Positions 8,701-21,710 of a stretch of DNA of 64,000 bases are shown piece by piece (positions within the stretch are counted from its first letter, which is position 1; every line of letters starts with the position of its first letter). Position numbers and translations under genes: made by a program. The stretch lies in the NCBI RefSeq assembly GCF_905220415.1, contig NC_059541.1, forward strand, positions 1,562,501-1,626,500. Direction: 5' to 3'. This stretch comes from Colias croceus. Taxonomy: Eukaryota; Arthropoda; Insecta; Lepidoptera; Pieridae. Below the pieces are notes generated by a model. It worked only from the letters and a program-made list of their open reading frames with translations, was not told the DNA's origin and ran no database searches.

Positions 8701-11700
8701 TAATTCTCTAGCTTGGCTAATTGTTGAGTGCTCTAATGACAATGAATAAGTGAATGGACTCGTTCAGATTTCGTGTGCTGTGTTTAACGCTTTGAGGTTT
8801 CATTGATCTTGTGTTGATTGTTACTTTGATGTTTTATTTATAGTATTTGTGGAGCAAATGCGCCACATATTCACACAATTTAAATAAATAGTGTAAGTGT
8901 TTTTATGTATCTCACCTCTAGAACCGATTCTATCAAATCTAAATATGAATTATTTACTAATTCATATTTGTAGTAATTTCATACGTGGCTTAAGTTCTGA
9001 AGGCTGGCGAGCCTTTCGGTATAGATAGGGGATTTTAATTACCTACTAGTTGTCTTTTTTCTAGTTGTAGGTAGCAAGACAACCGGGCATTAAAGGAGAA
9101 TGTCGAATTCAACGAAAAAGTTGAAGTCGAAGAAGAATTTTTCTCAATTTTAAGCATTATTATCATGCACTATCAAGAAATTGGAAAACGAAAAAACTAA
9201 TCATAATTATGTTTTGAGACCTTGACAAGATAATAGTCCCCCAACTATCTAATTAAGTGTCCAAAGGCTGTCAGTGCAAACTTCCTAAAATATAACGTCA
9301 ATCAATAGAAAATCCTTTGTTAAACGGGTCAGGGGGTCAATCGGGTGACCCTCTGATAGCGAGCGAGATTAAGCCCAAATCGCACCGATCCGATCAGCGC
9401 CTATCGTTTGTTTCAAAATTCAATTTGGTATACGTGTCATAGTGGAAGATTCGTTTAGATTTGATGGTTTTTTATTTAATATAAGTATTGCCTACTATGG
9501 TAGCTTTCTTAAAAATAATGGCATTTGGTTAAACAAAAATTAATAATGTATAGGAAACAATACTTTTTAAACCATTACAGTTTAAAAGGAACGTCGTTTC
9601 ACGCTGTCTTTATGTCGCTATGTATGCTTAGAGCATTTAAAATACACATATTGATGAATATATAAAACTATTTATATTCAATTACTATTTTGTTATAAAG
9701 ACGAGAGCTGCGACAATATTTACTGTCTGGAAAAATGGGAACAAATAAAAAGCTTCATATTATAATAAATATATTAAAACTATTAATTACTTATAAATCA
9801 GACGTTTTTAATATAATTGAGTTTATTATATTGTCCTTGTTCAATTTTGTTAAATTGCCATATAAACAAAGTAATTAGACATTTATTCATTAGCATTCCG
9901 CAGGTTTGATATTAACAGCTACTAATTATACAATATTTAGTGGAAAATTACATTTAACACTACAGAAGAATATTTAACTTGTGTCCCTATTTTAAAATAG
10001 ATTTCACATATCTTCATTCCGAAAAAACTAATATTTCGAACGTGCTGCAATGCCCCTTTTTAACTCGCGTCAGTTTTTCATTTTATTTGATGTTAGAAGT
10101 GAAGTACTGATATTGAATGTAGTTTAATAACCGCCAGAGGATAAAGGAACCTCTTTTACAGCAAAAGTTTCTGAAAAAAAAGATTAAAATTTTATTTGAA
10201 TGTATTGAATGTGCACTTCTGGATTTTATGTTACAATATGTAATATGTTTGAGGGAATAGAGAAAGCGATTTCTTTGGTTATTTATTATTTATTTATTTT
10301 TAATTATGTTCAGAAGATCCAGGGAAATAAACTCAAAAGGCAAAGACGATGTAGACAAAAACAGGTAGCTTTCTATACTGTGGTATAGGTTGCCATATAT
10401 GTTTGATTAGTTATAATTATTGTTCATCAATTTATTCCATTTTTTCCGAATGTAAAACAGTCACTTAGTTCGAATAAGTTCTCCTATTATAATTTGTACT
10501 TGGCTAAAATAGTAAAAATTATGTTCCACTCTTTTTTATCCTTGTAATGCAACACGATACACAAATCAAAAGCACGCAAAACTCAACCTTATTTATTAGA
10601 CAGCTGTTCTCATAATTCGATCCACCTTTTCCATTCCACCTCGCAATCCACGTGACTAGCCATTAGTACGTAAAACGTAACATGGATTTATGGGTTTTTC
10701 GATAAATTTCTCGAATGTTCATCAATATACGACAGCATCAGATTTAAACGACACCTATATATCTACCGCTATCAATCTGTCACCAGGTGATCACTTGGCA
10801 TTATATGATGGATGACTCAATTATCTCATCTATATGCAAACATTTATATACCATCGATATAGCACTTAATACTGCAGCAATAGAGCTTAATTTAGAATAA
10901 ACAGCTGAAAATGTTATTGGTAATTGAACAGATATCGATGTAGATTGAACCTTTGAATATAAAGTATTGATATTCAATATGTTGGAGATGAATTAGGAGC
11001 TGTGTGTTGAAATTATATTTTCAGTCACGTTATTGATAAAACTCTTAAGGAATACTGATGATTATAATAATCGTGACCTTGGGGAAATTTGTAGATGAGA
11101 TGCCAACCGAATAAGTTTTAATGGAAAGTTTGACAATTACTAGTTAATATAATAAATCTATTGTTAAGAGTGTATGTGTATTGTAAAGAAATGAAGAATC
11201 TAGTGACACGTGATTCTAAAAGAATTGTGAATGTTGACAATATTTTTACGCAAATAGTAAAGTTTCCCTTATTTTAAGTTTCGGAAGTTCGTGAATTTTG
11301 CTTAACTTTATGCCTCAACAAATCTCGCAAAAATGTATTCGTGCCATAAATACCTATACAATGAAATCAGTAACGCTCCATAGAAGAATTTATGAGCCAT
11401 AAACATTCCATATCATCGGCTGACAACTAGGAATGGGGTAGTAAAACTTTAAAAGTATAAAATCTATTACGACTGGTCATTAAACTAAAAGTCAAAGTTG
11501 GGGCTATCAGATCGAGTTACCGTGTAAACAGGCAGTAACTCGCGGATATGATCCAAGATAAGGGAGATCTTAACGTTTTCATAAACGTATAAAAAGTTTT
11601 CTCATTTCAACTTATTCTTTTTATCGCTTCCCGCGGCTCGTCGGATTTACTGTTGATCGTTTAAATGTCTGAATTTATTATGGAAATGTTTTTCTGTGGG

Positions 11701-13470
11701 ATTCATAAATTTTTTTGTTTGATTAAAGTTTGTGTTAGTTTCTAATGTTTGAATGAAGTGACATAATAATATGCATCTTTAGTAATTAATGTAGACTGTT
11801 TGGAATCAATCATTTGGTATAAAAATATATTTGTACATGAAAAGAGATATTTTATGAATGTCTCACTAATGGTAAGTCGAAACTACCTAGTAAGTATAAG
11901 AAACTGAAAATTTTGCACTATGCTTGCTTTTACAGCGTATGTTAGAGCTTCTCTAAAAATGATTTAGGAAACTCGTCCTCTAAAGGATAAAAGGCGATAA
12001 TCGTCTATTTGTACATGACGTTACTAGAAACTTTCCATGAAATTATTTAGTTCATGCAAAAAGAAGTTACGTGCAGCAAACTAATCTTTTTTCTATGACG
12101 ATGAAAGCTTAGGAATTTTAAACATATTTAAGATTATCTAATCCTCAATTTTGTACCAAGAATTAGACAAGATACACTTTAAATTTTAAATAAACTCCTC
12201 CCTGAATCAAACTACTAATAAATAGTCAGAACTAAAGCGAAGTAGCAACGCAAAGTTAATTTTAAATCACTACCCGTATTCAAATTACCTCTGCTCTAAG
12301 TCAAGTGTAAAAAAGGACTAGACAAAAATCCTTAGACGGCTATAAAAAAATACTTAGCGGTAATTAAATCAACGTTCACAGTCGTCTCAAGGAAGGCACA
12401 TAATTAAGCAAAGGATTTTCAGAGTTCGCAGATTGCCAGGATCTCTTATTTATTCGTCCGGCCCGTTTCGCTCAGCGAATTTTAATTTTGTAATGCTAAG
12501 GTAACAAATTATAGCGACGCCGATCAACGGGCACTGTATTTCGCTGCGGTTTTCAGTTGTTGATATTTTAATTTAAGACCGGATTTTTGGCGGTTCAGCT
12601 AAATTAGAATTGGAGTGTAAATTAAATGTTTGTAAGTATAAATTGTGTTTGTCCTTGACGATATTTTGTTAGTTTAGACTTTTGCTTAGTGTACAGTAAA
12701 CCTTTTTATTACATTTAAAGAGACATAATATAATAAATCTCGGGCTTTGTTTATTTCGTGTTATCAATTTCTAATAAATGCATCTCATTTAAAAATAACG
12801 AGAAATACTAGGACAGTTTATCGGTTTAGTCGAAGCTTCAGGACCAAAACTTAGATATACTCACTTCATTATATTGATGAAATGCAAATCCGATATTTGA
12901 TCTTATTTAATCTTATAAACTCGCCTGAATTCCGTTCAATATCAATGATTGAGAAAGCTTTTAGAATAAAATTAAATATACTGTAACCATGACAACTAAT
13001 CTAATAAATATCTTCAATATCGTTTAACTCAATTTCGTTCTACACTGCATTTATATCCATAAAGACTGCAAGAAAATCCAACAAATTAAAATTGTCTCAA
13101 ACATTCTTTGATTACAAGGTAAGTACTACGAATTGTAGTAACCATTCGCTTATTATAGCTTCAGAAACACAGACATTTTCTTGGTTTTAGGAGCAACTTG
13201 GAAATTGTTTTAAATAGAGGTATCTGTTTCACTAAATTCTAACTTTGACAAAGTTCCATTACGAAATAAATGTTTGTAAGTAGTTTTTTTACCTCATTCC
13301 ATCGGTAAAAATAAATTGTACTTGCATATAATTTTATTAGATACTAGTCCCACAGGTAATTGTATGAATTTTTAAGAGATCTCTCGAACGTTATACATTT
13401 CAGAAAAGTATAGGTCTAAGAATAAATATACAAATTTAATATAGAACAAAATTTATGTTTATATAGAGTA
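8701..13470. other. Long AT-rich stretch without genes
   Basis: No convincing open frame or element was seen. A few islands of higher GC stand out (about 9320-9420, 11500-11560, 12455-12560) and could be conserved non-coding DNA. One contains clustered GGGTCA half-sites (reported in the findings). Confidence 0.5.
9326..9351. promoter_or_regulatory. Clustered nuclear-receptor-type half-sites
   Basis: GGGTCA at 9326-9331 and 9334-9339 (direct repeat, 2-nt spacer) and the inverted TGACCC at 9346-9351. This matches the half-site recognised by nuclear receptors such as the ecdysone receptor with USP. Function is inferred from motif geometry only. Confidence 0.3.
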
Positions 13471-13471
13471 C

Positions 13472-13515
13472 TAGCTGTGCCCGCGACTTCGTCCGCGTGG
13501 AATAGCGACTGCATA
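13472..13515 (-). mobile_element. 3' end remnant of a Helitron-like repeat
   Basis: ACTAGCTGTGCCCGCGACTT followed by CGTCCGCGTGG is the reversed hairpin-plus-CTAG end seen in the other Helitron-like copies here. The rest is not recognisable. Confidence 0.5.
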
Positions 13516-13603
13516 GTAGTTACTACTTTACATACAATTATTTAGTAAACACGTACTACCATAAACAATTCATAGAATTGTTAATATTTTACTTTTAATT
13601 TAT

Positions 13604-13746
13604 TAAATGAAATGAAATGAAATGAAAATACGTTTATTATGGATACATACCAAAAATACAAAAAAAGAAACAAGAAACTTAAATCTAACTTAAATATAAT
13701 GTATTCCACAATAGGCCTGCCACTCAGTGCAATACACTGATTTTCA
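13604..13746. mobile_element. Non-LTR retroelement tail with (TGAAA)n
   Basis: Repeats of AAATGA (13604-13626) next to TTTATTATGG and ATACACTGATTTTCAGTGG resemble the repeat-ended tails of lepidopteran non-LTR elements or SINEs. The element is too short to classify. A similar tail lies at 28650-28680. Confidence 0.35.
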
Positions 13747-13814
13747 GTGGTTGCCTTAGGATGCCTTGCTGACAGTGGATGTATTATTGCTCAAACTGCA
13801 GTGAAAAGTTATTA

Positions 13815-13822
<8 letters not shown>

Positions 13823-13846
<24 letters not shown>
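13823..13846. repeat. (TA)n microsatellite
   Basis: Uninterrupted alternating TA. Confidence 0.9.
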
Positions 13847-13861
13847 ATACCAACTTGGGCA

Positions 13862-14116
13862 CTAAGTTGATCCAGCCCGACTGCCGTGCATTCCTGACTC
13901 CACCTTTTCCCCGATATTACTCGACTCCGGTTGCATAGATCTTGCCCGGAGTGGCAACGGCGCAAATTTTTGGGCGATGTTGCCAAACGTATTCGTGGAG
14001 AAGTTGATATACTCAACATTTTTATTGCTAAGATCTCGAACTGAATCGACTCCGTAACGGTCGAATTTCAGAAACCCATAAACACTTGTTGGCTCCGTTT
14101 TATATACCAAATCCAA
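13862..14116 (-). other. Unassigned 84-codon open frame with promoter-like upstream sequence
   Basis: The minus strand reads an open frame of mixed, protein-like composition (LVYKTEPTSVYGFLKFDRYG, GNIAQKFAPLPLRARSM). The same strand also has TATATAAAA near 14100 and AATAAAAATG near 14020, an order that could equally mark a solo LTR or retroelement end. No family is recognised. It sits between a (TA)n tract and the 11-bp satellite. Confidence 0.25.
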
Positions 14117-14238
14117 AGTCGTATGTTGATCAGATCCATTTATATTATCAAAATTACAGCTTTATTTGATCCGACAAAACGAAACTGTATATTAAGTAAC
14201 GTAGATTACTAATCTAAGCTAAAAAACTTACGTACTTT

Positions 14239-15185
14239 GCGGAAATCCGGGGCATTTTCCGGGGATATCCGGAAAATGCCTGTAAAATATCTGGAAAATC
14301 CCCCGGAAAATGTGTGAAAATGTCCAGGAAATACCCGGAAAATATCCGGAAAATGCGTGAAAATGTTCGGGAAAAGCGTGGAAAATGCCTGAAAAATCTC
14401 CGGAAACTGCCAGGGAAATGTCTGGAAAATATCCGGAAAAAGCGTGGAAAATGCCTGGAAAATCCCCGGAAAATGCCTGAGAGATGCCCAGAAAATGCCC
14501 GGAAAATATTCAAAAAATGCGTGAAAATGTCCGGAAAAGGCGTGGAAAATGCCTAGAAAATTCCCGGAAAATGTCAGGAAAATGTCTGGAAAATGCCTGG
14601 AAAACCCCGGAAAATGCGTGAAAATTTCCGGAAAAAGCGTGGAAAATGCCTGGAAAATCTCTGGAAAATGTCAGGGAAATGTTCAGAAAGTGCCTGGAAA
14701 ATATCTAGAAAATATCCGGAAAATGTGTGAAAATGTCCGGAAAAAGCGTGGAAAATGCCTGGAAATCCCCGGAAAAATGTCAGGGAATGTCCGGAAAATG
14801 CTTGGGAAATACGTGGAAAATGCCTGGTAGATATCTGGAAAATATCCGGAAAAAGCGTGGAAATGCCTGGAAAATCCCCGGAAATTTCCTGGGAATTACC
14901 CAGAAAATTCCCGGAAAATATCTGGAAAACGCGTGAAAATGTCCAGAAAAGCGTGGAAAATGCCTGGATAATCTCCGGAAAATGTCAGGAAAATGTCAGG
15001 AAAATGCCTGGGAAATGCCTGGAAAATATCTGGAAAATATCCGGAAAATGCGTGAAATGGTCCGGAAAAGGCGTGGAAAATGCCTGGAAAATCCCCGGAA
15101 AATGCGTGAGGAATTGCCCGGAAAATGCCCGGAAAATATCCGGAAAATGCGTGAAAATGTCCGGCAAAAGCGTGGAAAATGCCAC
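14239..15185. repeat. Satellite array with an 11-bp unit (YNNGGAAAATG type)
   Basis: About 85 head-to-tail units of consensus CCTGGAAAATG / TCCGGAAAATG / CGTGGAAAATG. A recurring block (GCGTGAAAATGTCCGGAAAA then GCGTGGAAAATGCCTGG) returns at irregular distances that are near multiples of 11, so there is a loose higher-order structure. The array starts with one inverted unit: GCATTTTCCGG (14251-14261) faces CCGGAAAATGC (14268-14278). Since 11 is not a multiple of 3 and the unit has few stops, several frames stay open on both strands. Those open frames are by-products, not genes. A-tracts recur about once per helical turn. Confidence 0.95.
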
Positions 15186-15189
15186 TTCA

Positions 15190-15905
15190 AATTTGCGAAG
15201 TAATTAAAGCAGACAACCAAAAAAAGAAAAAGAAAGCTAAAATCTTTCATATTAAATGTATATGGGATATTCATATTTCATATTATGTACTTAATGTATG
15301 GGAGGGTTTAAAGATATTATTAGGCCATTATTAGGTTAAGTACTTTCGATATCAGTTTAAAGTTTTTTGTTATCTGTAATACTTACAAAAAAAAATCGCC
15401 TGTGCACACAGAACGATTACACCTTGTACATGAATGCCTTAGCAAATGTTCGCCGTGATTATTTAAATGATCATAATTTTTTTTATTAATGAACCAATTG
15501 ACATGAATTAAACACTAAATGACAAAAAAAATTAACTACAGTTTTGGGTTCGGGATCAATTTAATAATAATTACACCTGCTAATATTTTTTTACATATTT
15601 TCATTGTATAAAATCGTAACATAATTTCCTTTATGTATTGTTCTATTAACACATAGATAATATCTTCCCAAGGTACTTATTTTTAATAAAAAAGTTGTTT
15701 TTGTTATTTATATCTAAAAAAGAGTATTTATATTAGACAGAAATAAACATAAAATTTATATAAGTTTTATGGAAGCTGAATGTAATGCAAATGGGCAAAT
15801 ATAAAAGTAAAATTAGGTATTTAAAATAAATAAATGAAACAACTACCAATTACAGAAAAACTTCTTTTTCGGTTGAAAATTGCTGGATCATGAGTATAAT
15901 TCTTT
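15190..15905. other. AT-rich stretch, nothing recognised
   Basis: No gene or element boundary seen. Confidence 0.5.
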
Positions 15906-15912
15906 ATCTCTT

Positions 15913-16040
15913 ACCTTGGGCAGTCTGGAAGAGATCGCTAGTAAGCGATAAGACCGCCTTATGTACATACCGTGTTAATCCATTTGGTATGATTGTAAAT
16001 ATTTTACTTGGTGTGGTACGTATATTACCACACCAATTGA
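15913..16040 (+). mobile_element. 3' tail of a lepidopteran-type LINE or SINE
   Basis: The run GGCAGTCTGGAAGAGATCGC, then AGCGATAAGACCGCC, then TGTACATACC and GGTGTGGTA, matches a 3' tail I know from lepidopteran non-LTR elements. It ends in an 11-bp hairpin (16008-16018 with 16026-16036). Confidence 0.5.
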
Positions 16041-16690
16041 TAAATAATAATATGTACTCTGACCCCAGTACGATCTGTACCGCGATAGCCATAACGATAA
16101 TAAAACAATCAGATGACAGTAAAGCACGATTAAAAATCATACTTGTACAGTAGTTGTGAGTGCAATATTTACGTTTCAAAATAACATTTTTTTTTGGTAC
16201 TAAAACGTAGGTAGATTCTCACGCACGCACGCTGATACGTGGTTGGCTGCCCCTTTTCTCATTCCCGAAAAATATCCTCTAAAATTACCCAAGATTCTTC
16301 CAATGATTGTACCATACGTTGGAAATTAACTTTAGTCAACAATTGACCACGCGCCAGGATACTTATTTCTACTACATCCTCATGCAAATCGTTAATTTTT
16401 ATGAACATTGAATCTGTAAATAAAAAAAATGAAAAGATTACTTTACCTAATTTTATTAAAAAGCTACTTACAAATAAAATTCTATCAAGAACTAAAGTGA
16501 CCTTCTTTGGGCGTTTAATATAGTCTTGTAAAAGTTATACATAAAAATAAAATTTCATCATTTTCTTATTTTGTCGTAACTTCAATTCTAATTAAAAACA
16601 TGAGTTTAACTATATAATTAATTAATAAAGAATAAATATAAAAGCTACAACTTACCTTTTGTGGGAACGCAAGAAGGATTTTTTTAAATG

Positions 16691-16711
16691 TCACTATTAA
16701 CTGTTAATAGT
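16691..16711. repeat. 10-bp hairpin
   Basis: CACTATTAAC and GTTAATAGTG separated by a single T: a near-perfect palindrome in otherwise plain AT-rich DNA. Confidence 0.6.
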
Positions 16712-17124
16712 GTCTTGTTTGACATCAAATAATAAACATCTACCCTCACTTGTAAAATTTTATTTAGTATATTCACATAAAATATAAGCACCTGAAGTGG
16801 ACTCTGGGAAGACATGGGTTAAAAAGTTAAATAAATAAGTACAATTAAAAACCCCACCAACATCATATTATTTAATTTTTAATTATAAATTTGCAAGAAG
16901 CGTTAAACATGTAAATTGATTTGATTTTAATGAAGTCTCATAGATGGCGCTGTTTCAAATTTGTCTTTATACAACTAAGATTCATTAAACTGTTTCTCTG
17001 CCAAAATTACGTAAATGACGTAGTTTTTATAGTGTAAAGCTAGATAATAGCGTGGCTTACCCAAAAACAACATTTAAACATGAGTCTTTAGATTGTACGC
17101 TGTGTAATACACGGAATACGTTAG

Positions 17125-17450
17125 AAAAATAAAGGTTCACAGCTCCTCCCCCGGAGGTGATAGCATGATAATGTGTATATAAAAGCCTCACCCGACCTGT
17201 TAGTAATATTCATGCAAAATTTGAAGTCAATCTATGCGGTACTTTTCGAGATTAGCTCGGACAAATATACAGACAAACAGACAAACAGACAAACAGACAA
17301 ACCGACAAACAGACAAACAGACAAAAATTCTAAAAACTATGTTTTTGGCTTCTATATCGATTATAGATCATGGATTATGTATTCTTTTAAAAAAATATTC
17401 AATGTACAGTTTTGACTTTCCTACGATTTTATTATATGTATAGATTAAAA
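17125..17450 (+). mobile_element. Dispersed repeat with internal (ACAGACAA)n
   Basis: Contains CTCCCCCGGAGGTGATAGCA, TAAAAGCCTCACCCGACC and a direct ACAGACAA array (17268-17326), ending near TATGTATAGATTA. I recognise this pattern as a common lepidopteran repeat but cannot place it firmly; the TATAGATTA end suggests Helitron-like. Frames through the array are not genes. Confidence 0.45.
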
Positions 17451-18615
17451 GAAGATTTCCTCAGAGGATTGGAGGTAAGATGAGGCCTTTGCGTTATCAG
17501 GAACGGGGTGAAACCCATCAAAAACGATGACTAACCATTTTAGAAGAGAAATATTGGGTTCAAATAACTTATTTATTATGGGCTCTTTTCACAATCAGCA
17601 GTGTTGGGCGAGTAGAGGCATTCACGATAGTGTAGAAGGCCTAAATATCTTTGATTGACTTTCATTGTAGATGGTCTATTCGTAATCGCCGTAATGACGG
17701 TAAACATCGACGATCATTTGTTTGGCCAACGATGCCCATTATGAAGAGTGCCCATTAGAATTCCCGCACAATTTGAAACACGTTCGAGACCATATGTTCA
17801 CAGTGGCAGACGAGTTCACAATTTTATAACTGCATCGAATTTTAAACACATTGCAATGTTGACTGCAGCTCGTGTAACTTTATTTTGCTATTGTCCACTT
17901 GCTTTTGGTTTTAATACTGTATTTCTGTTTTTGTCAACTTCAATATTATTACTAGTTAAAATCAGGAGTGACGCGGATTTTATTGTTTAAAATAATTTCG
18001 TAAAAATACCACCAATATTTCGTTGATTTTTTTCGTTGTAAGTTTATTTTTGAGAGAAAATAATAATGTTTACTGAATTCTCTACAATTTTATCGCGATG
18101 TTGAACTCAATTTGGGATAACAAAACATGAATAATTAATTGGTTTCCGTGGTAATGAAGAGGTATTTAATTTGCCTTCTTATCGTTTTCTTACATCTTTC
18201 GCTGAGGTTCGAATTTTCTCCCATTCATTTTAATAAAGAAAAAAAATATTTATTTACATTTCAATCATTTTTAATAAACACTGCATATTAAGCGGTAAAA
18301 TCATGGTTTTTGTGTACATAATCTTAATATCAATTTAACAATAAAGCTACATTTACAGTGTACATATTTTGATTTGAATGTAAACTTTTACAAAAGGTTC
18401 ACTGCTATTCGTGTAATAACAAAAAATTAAAATACCGTTTATCGATCTATGTCAACTTTATAAAAAATTAAAAATAAAATTCTACATTCACGAATCACGA
18501 TCATTACAGGGCAAGCAATGTCCGACATATGCATTCATAAGACGATGTTGAAATCAGGAAAATTGCCAGCAGTCCCTTCGGAGCAATGGCGAGTCGATGT
18601 GATGTCGCCTCGTAC
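17451..18615. other. AT-rich stretch, nothing recognised
   Basis: Frames of about 80 codons occur but show no motif or neighbouring support. Confidence 0.45.
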
Positions 18616-18620
18616 GCTCT

Positions 18621-19024
18621 GAATTTAGAAATAGGCTAAATAGCGGAATTATTTCTTCCAGAATACATAGATAGTATACTTGATATTGTAGTTCTGTTTC
18701 AAATGATGGCAGATTGAATATTTTTAAAGTAAAACTTTTATTACATCGTCTCAAAGTTTTTGGTCTGTGTAGCGCATGTCGCGTGACGCACGATACGTAC
18801 GATAATTATCGTACAAATACGATAATTTTTAGTTAAATGTCTATAGTGTGAAAAAAAGTTTCACTTTTACCGTGGTTTCATAAAACCACACAACATTTTT
18901 AATTTTTCTCTATACTGCTATTGGAATAAGTATTGTACAAGTTAGAAATAGGCTAGATAGCGGAATTATTTCTTCAAGAATATAAGAATAATATACAGAT
19001 AGTATATATGTGATATTGAAATCG
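18621..19024. repeat. Diverged direct duplication flanking a MITE
   Basis: TAGAAATAGGCTAAATAGCG at 18626 recurs as TAGAAATAGGCTAGATAGCG at 18943, each continuing GAATTATTTCTTC and GATATTG. TATTGGAATAAGTAT also appears twice (18919 and 19030). The MITE at 18724-18900 lies between the two copies. Confidence 0.65.
18724..18900 (+). mobile_element. 177-bp MITE, copy 1 of an inverted pair
   Basis: Nearly identical (I count two to three differences) to 62508-62686 on the other strand. It contains a perfect 18-nt palindrome GTACGATAATTATCGTAC (18797-18814), then GTGAAA...TTTCAC and GGTTT...AAACC stems, so one strand could fold into several successive hairpins. No coding capacity. Confidence 0.75.
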
Positions 19025-19059
19025 TCCGGTATTGGAATAAGTATGTACAAGTACTGATG

Positions 19060-21335
19060 TCACTAATCGACACCAGTTATAAAGAGGAGGAGTATTTTTC
19101 GCACTACACAACGTTTAAAATGAATATGAATACTGTAGTTATGTCGACTCTCAAGTGAACTTTCATTATTAAGAAAAATCGTGTTCCTAAACAAAGTAAG
19201 ACACAAACACCAATCCTCGGTAAAATAAATTGTATATTTTGTCGGAGCGTCAAAGCAACTAGCAAATATAAATCTCATACATAATTTCCATCCGGAAATC
19301 GATCATTGTAATCGTCTGAACAATTTTTCACTGTCACTGATATGAGACGCCATTACGAAATAATCACGAACAAAGACATCCGAAAATTAGTGTCTGAAAG
19401 AAAAAAGGGTTTCCTCAGTAATGAGGGTCAGTTTACAAAGAATCAGGGAATACCTACGTAATTCGAGTGACGAGTGTTTATGGAGAAAGGGATCGGTTTA
19501 CTGCTTTAGTTTTTGAAATCGTTATGCCTTTCGGTCCTTTGTTCTGATGGTTATATTGTAGCGTTGAAAATAATTTGTGTAAAATAAACTTTCCAAGGCG
19601 TTGTATCAAATCGGAATTTATTATGACATCGTGAATAGAATAAAAATGGAATAATAGTTCTCTAATTTAACCTCGGCTGAGCGATTATTCTAAAGTTAAA
19701 TAAGATATATCGTCCAAAAATAACCTATTTATGTTAGAATAACAACTTAATTATAAAGTATAAAGTGAAATAACAATTCACGTAACCTATTTTCTAAAAT
19801 GATAAAATAAAATATCAAAATCAGAGTTAATACAGCAAATCTATCAAAACATAACGTCAAAGAAAAATTTTTATGATATTGCCTGCACTTCTGTGAAACT
19901 CACATTTGTTAAAACTGAACAATGTCTCGTTCAATACAATATTCTTATTGATATTAAGTATTCAAGTATATTTCATAAAATATAAAGGCGCTGTAAACGC
20001 AGCGGTGATGGAGTCACGTAGAGCGTACGTGTTCTTAAAATATTTCCTACGAAGTTGCAACTGGATGTTAAAAATTTAATGTTCAAGACGTCACCCCTCC
20101 ACTTACTATTGTGGAAGACATATGGTGCAGGAATATAGGAGCACTTAACTTGGCCATGCGTTTGTTTTAATGTATAAGTATATGCTGGAAATATTGTACT
20201 GGGATTGTTCTAGAAGTTTTAGGTAGAGCTTTGCAATATTTCGAATATTATAAAGTATCAAGTAAAGTACTAGGTATAAGATTCGACTGGGTCACTGGGA
20301 GTTGGATATTCATTTACATTTCTCTCTTTTTTTAGAAAAATTAAGTGTTTGATTTTGAGTATTACTCGATTAAAGAATTGGAATGGTTTATAAAATGAAA
20401 ATATAATGTCATTTAAAATGTCGGTTAAATAGACTGTGACTATAATAGTAAATTGAAACTCTCATATTCACGATATGCACACTATAATTATTGTGTTACT
20501 AAATTCAACACTAAGTTTAAATAAATAAATATCACATCACATTATGTACAAAGTAAAAAATAAAAATATCAATATTTTCCGTACATTTCACAAATAGTTA
20601 CAATCAGCGAGTATTCACAAGTCTGAGACGAATTGTATGAAAATTTTGAGGAACCGAGCTCGATTCACAGAGATTTGATTGTGTTGGCTCGTTGGTATAT
20701 TGTAGGAGATATTTAAAAGATATTTTACGTAAAAATATATAAGAAATATGATCATAATATGTAATATCATATATGTAATACAATAATTGCATTATTATTT
20801 TTTAAAACCTTGACGGCAATAATTTTTTTTTTATTAAGTCCACATGACTTTCATCTCATTTATAGTCGCCAAAGTAATTTGACATAAATGAGGAAAAAAG
20901 CTTTATTTCTCAAAAGAAGCTTATAAAAAATAAGAATATTACGTTATACAAATACAAAATATAAATGCTCAAAATGTATATATATATATATATATATTTT
21001 ATAAAACGCTTTTTCATTGCATATTAGATAACTTTAACTGACTTTTAGAAAATTATACTTTTCTTAAATTCTTGCCTATATTCTTTTTAAGAGGAAAAGA
21101 ACGGCGTATACTAAAAGTTTATAAGAAAATTTCAAAACGTTACAAAAGATTCATAATGTGGAAAGTACTGAAATTTTATGTTTTATCAATGAATACAGCA
21201 GTTAATTTTTTATGTTTATCCTTGTATAAAGTTGGCTCATCTTGCTTTATTACTTCTAGGTATAGCTTGGTATAAAGTAAGATTGTGTTTACAGTAAATA
21301 TGGGTATACCGTATAAATATTTTAAGTATCTATTC
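19060..21335. other. AT-rich stretch with a (TA)n tract
   Basis: Nothing gene-like. A (TA)n microsatellite occupies 20977-20997. Confidence 0.5.
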
Positions 21336-21340
21336 TAATA

Positions 21341-21546
21341 CTAGCTTTCCGCCCGCGGCTTCGCTCGCGTTTTCAAAGAAAAACCTGCATAGTTTCCGTT
21401 CCCGAGGGATTTCCGGGATAAAACCTATCCTATCTCTCAAGTTGGATCGAACTGCACATGGTATGCGAATTTTATTATAATCGGTTAAGTGGTTTAGGAG
21501 TCCATTGAGGACAAACATTGTGACACGAGATTTATATATATTAAGA
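21341..21546 (-). mobile_element. Short Helitron-like copy, same family as 7739-7901
   Basis: Reversed orientation: CTAGCTTTCCGCCCGCGGCT at the left is the 3' hairpin end. It ends on the right at the TATATATATTAAGA that is the family's 5' end. More complete internally than the 7.7-kb copy. Confidence 0.7.
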
Positions 21547-21710
21547 TTATAAAGAGTAAAGGTTTGTTATTATGTATTTATAGGTTTGCACGCATACAGG
21601 ACCGATTTTGATGAAATTTTGCACAGACAATCTTTAGACGCTGAAAAAGAACATAGGCTACCTTTTATTGCGAAATATGTACAACTGGCAAAGCCGAGGC
21701 GGACCGCTAG
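21547..21710 (+). mobile_element. Short Helitron-like copy (GGACCGCTAG-ended family)
   Basis: Ends CCGAGGCGGACCGCTAG followed by T and contains ACCGATTTTGATGAAATTT. It lies back to back with the copy at 21341-21546. Relatives at 48669 and 51745 are inverted. Confidence 0.6.

Noticed and set aside
14214..15274. Overlapping open frames of 65-150 codons on both strands
   Set aside because: They are translations of the 11-bp satellite, rich in one repeated motif, with no independent gene evidence.
17268..17326. CRISPR-like direct repeat array
   Set aside because: Units are contiguous 8-mers with no spacers, in an animal genome: a microsatellite.
17173..17443. 69-80 codon frames on plus
   Set aside because: They cross the (ACAGACAA)n repeat of a dispersed element.
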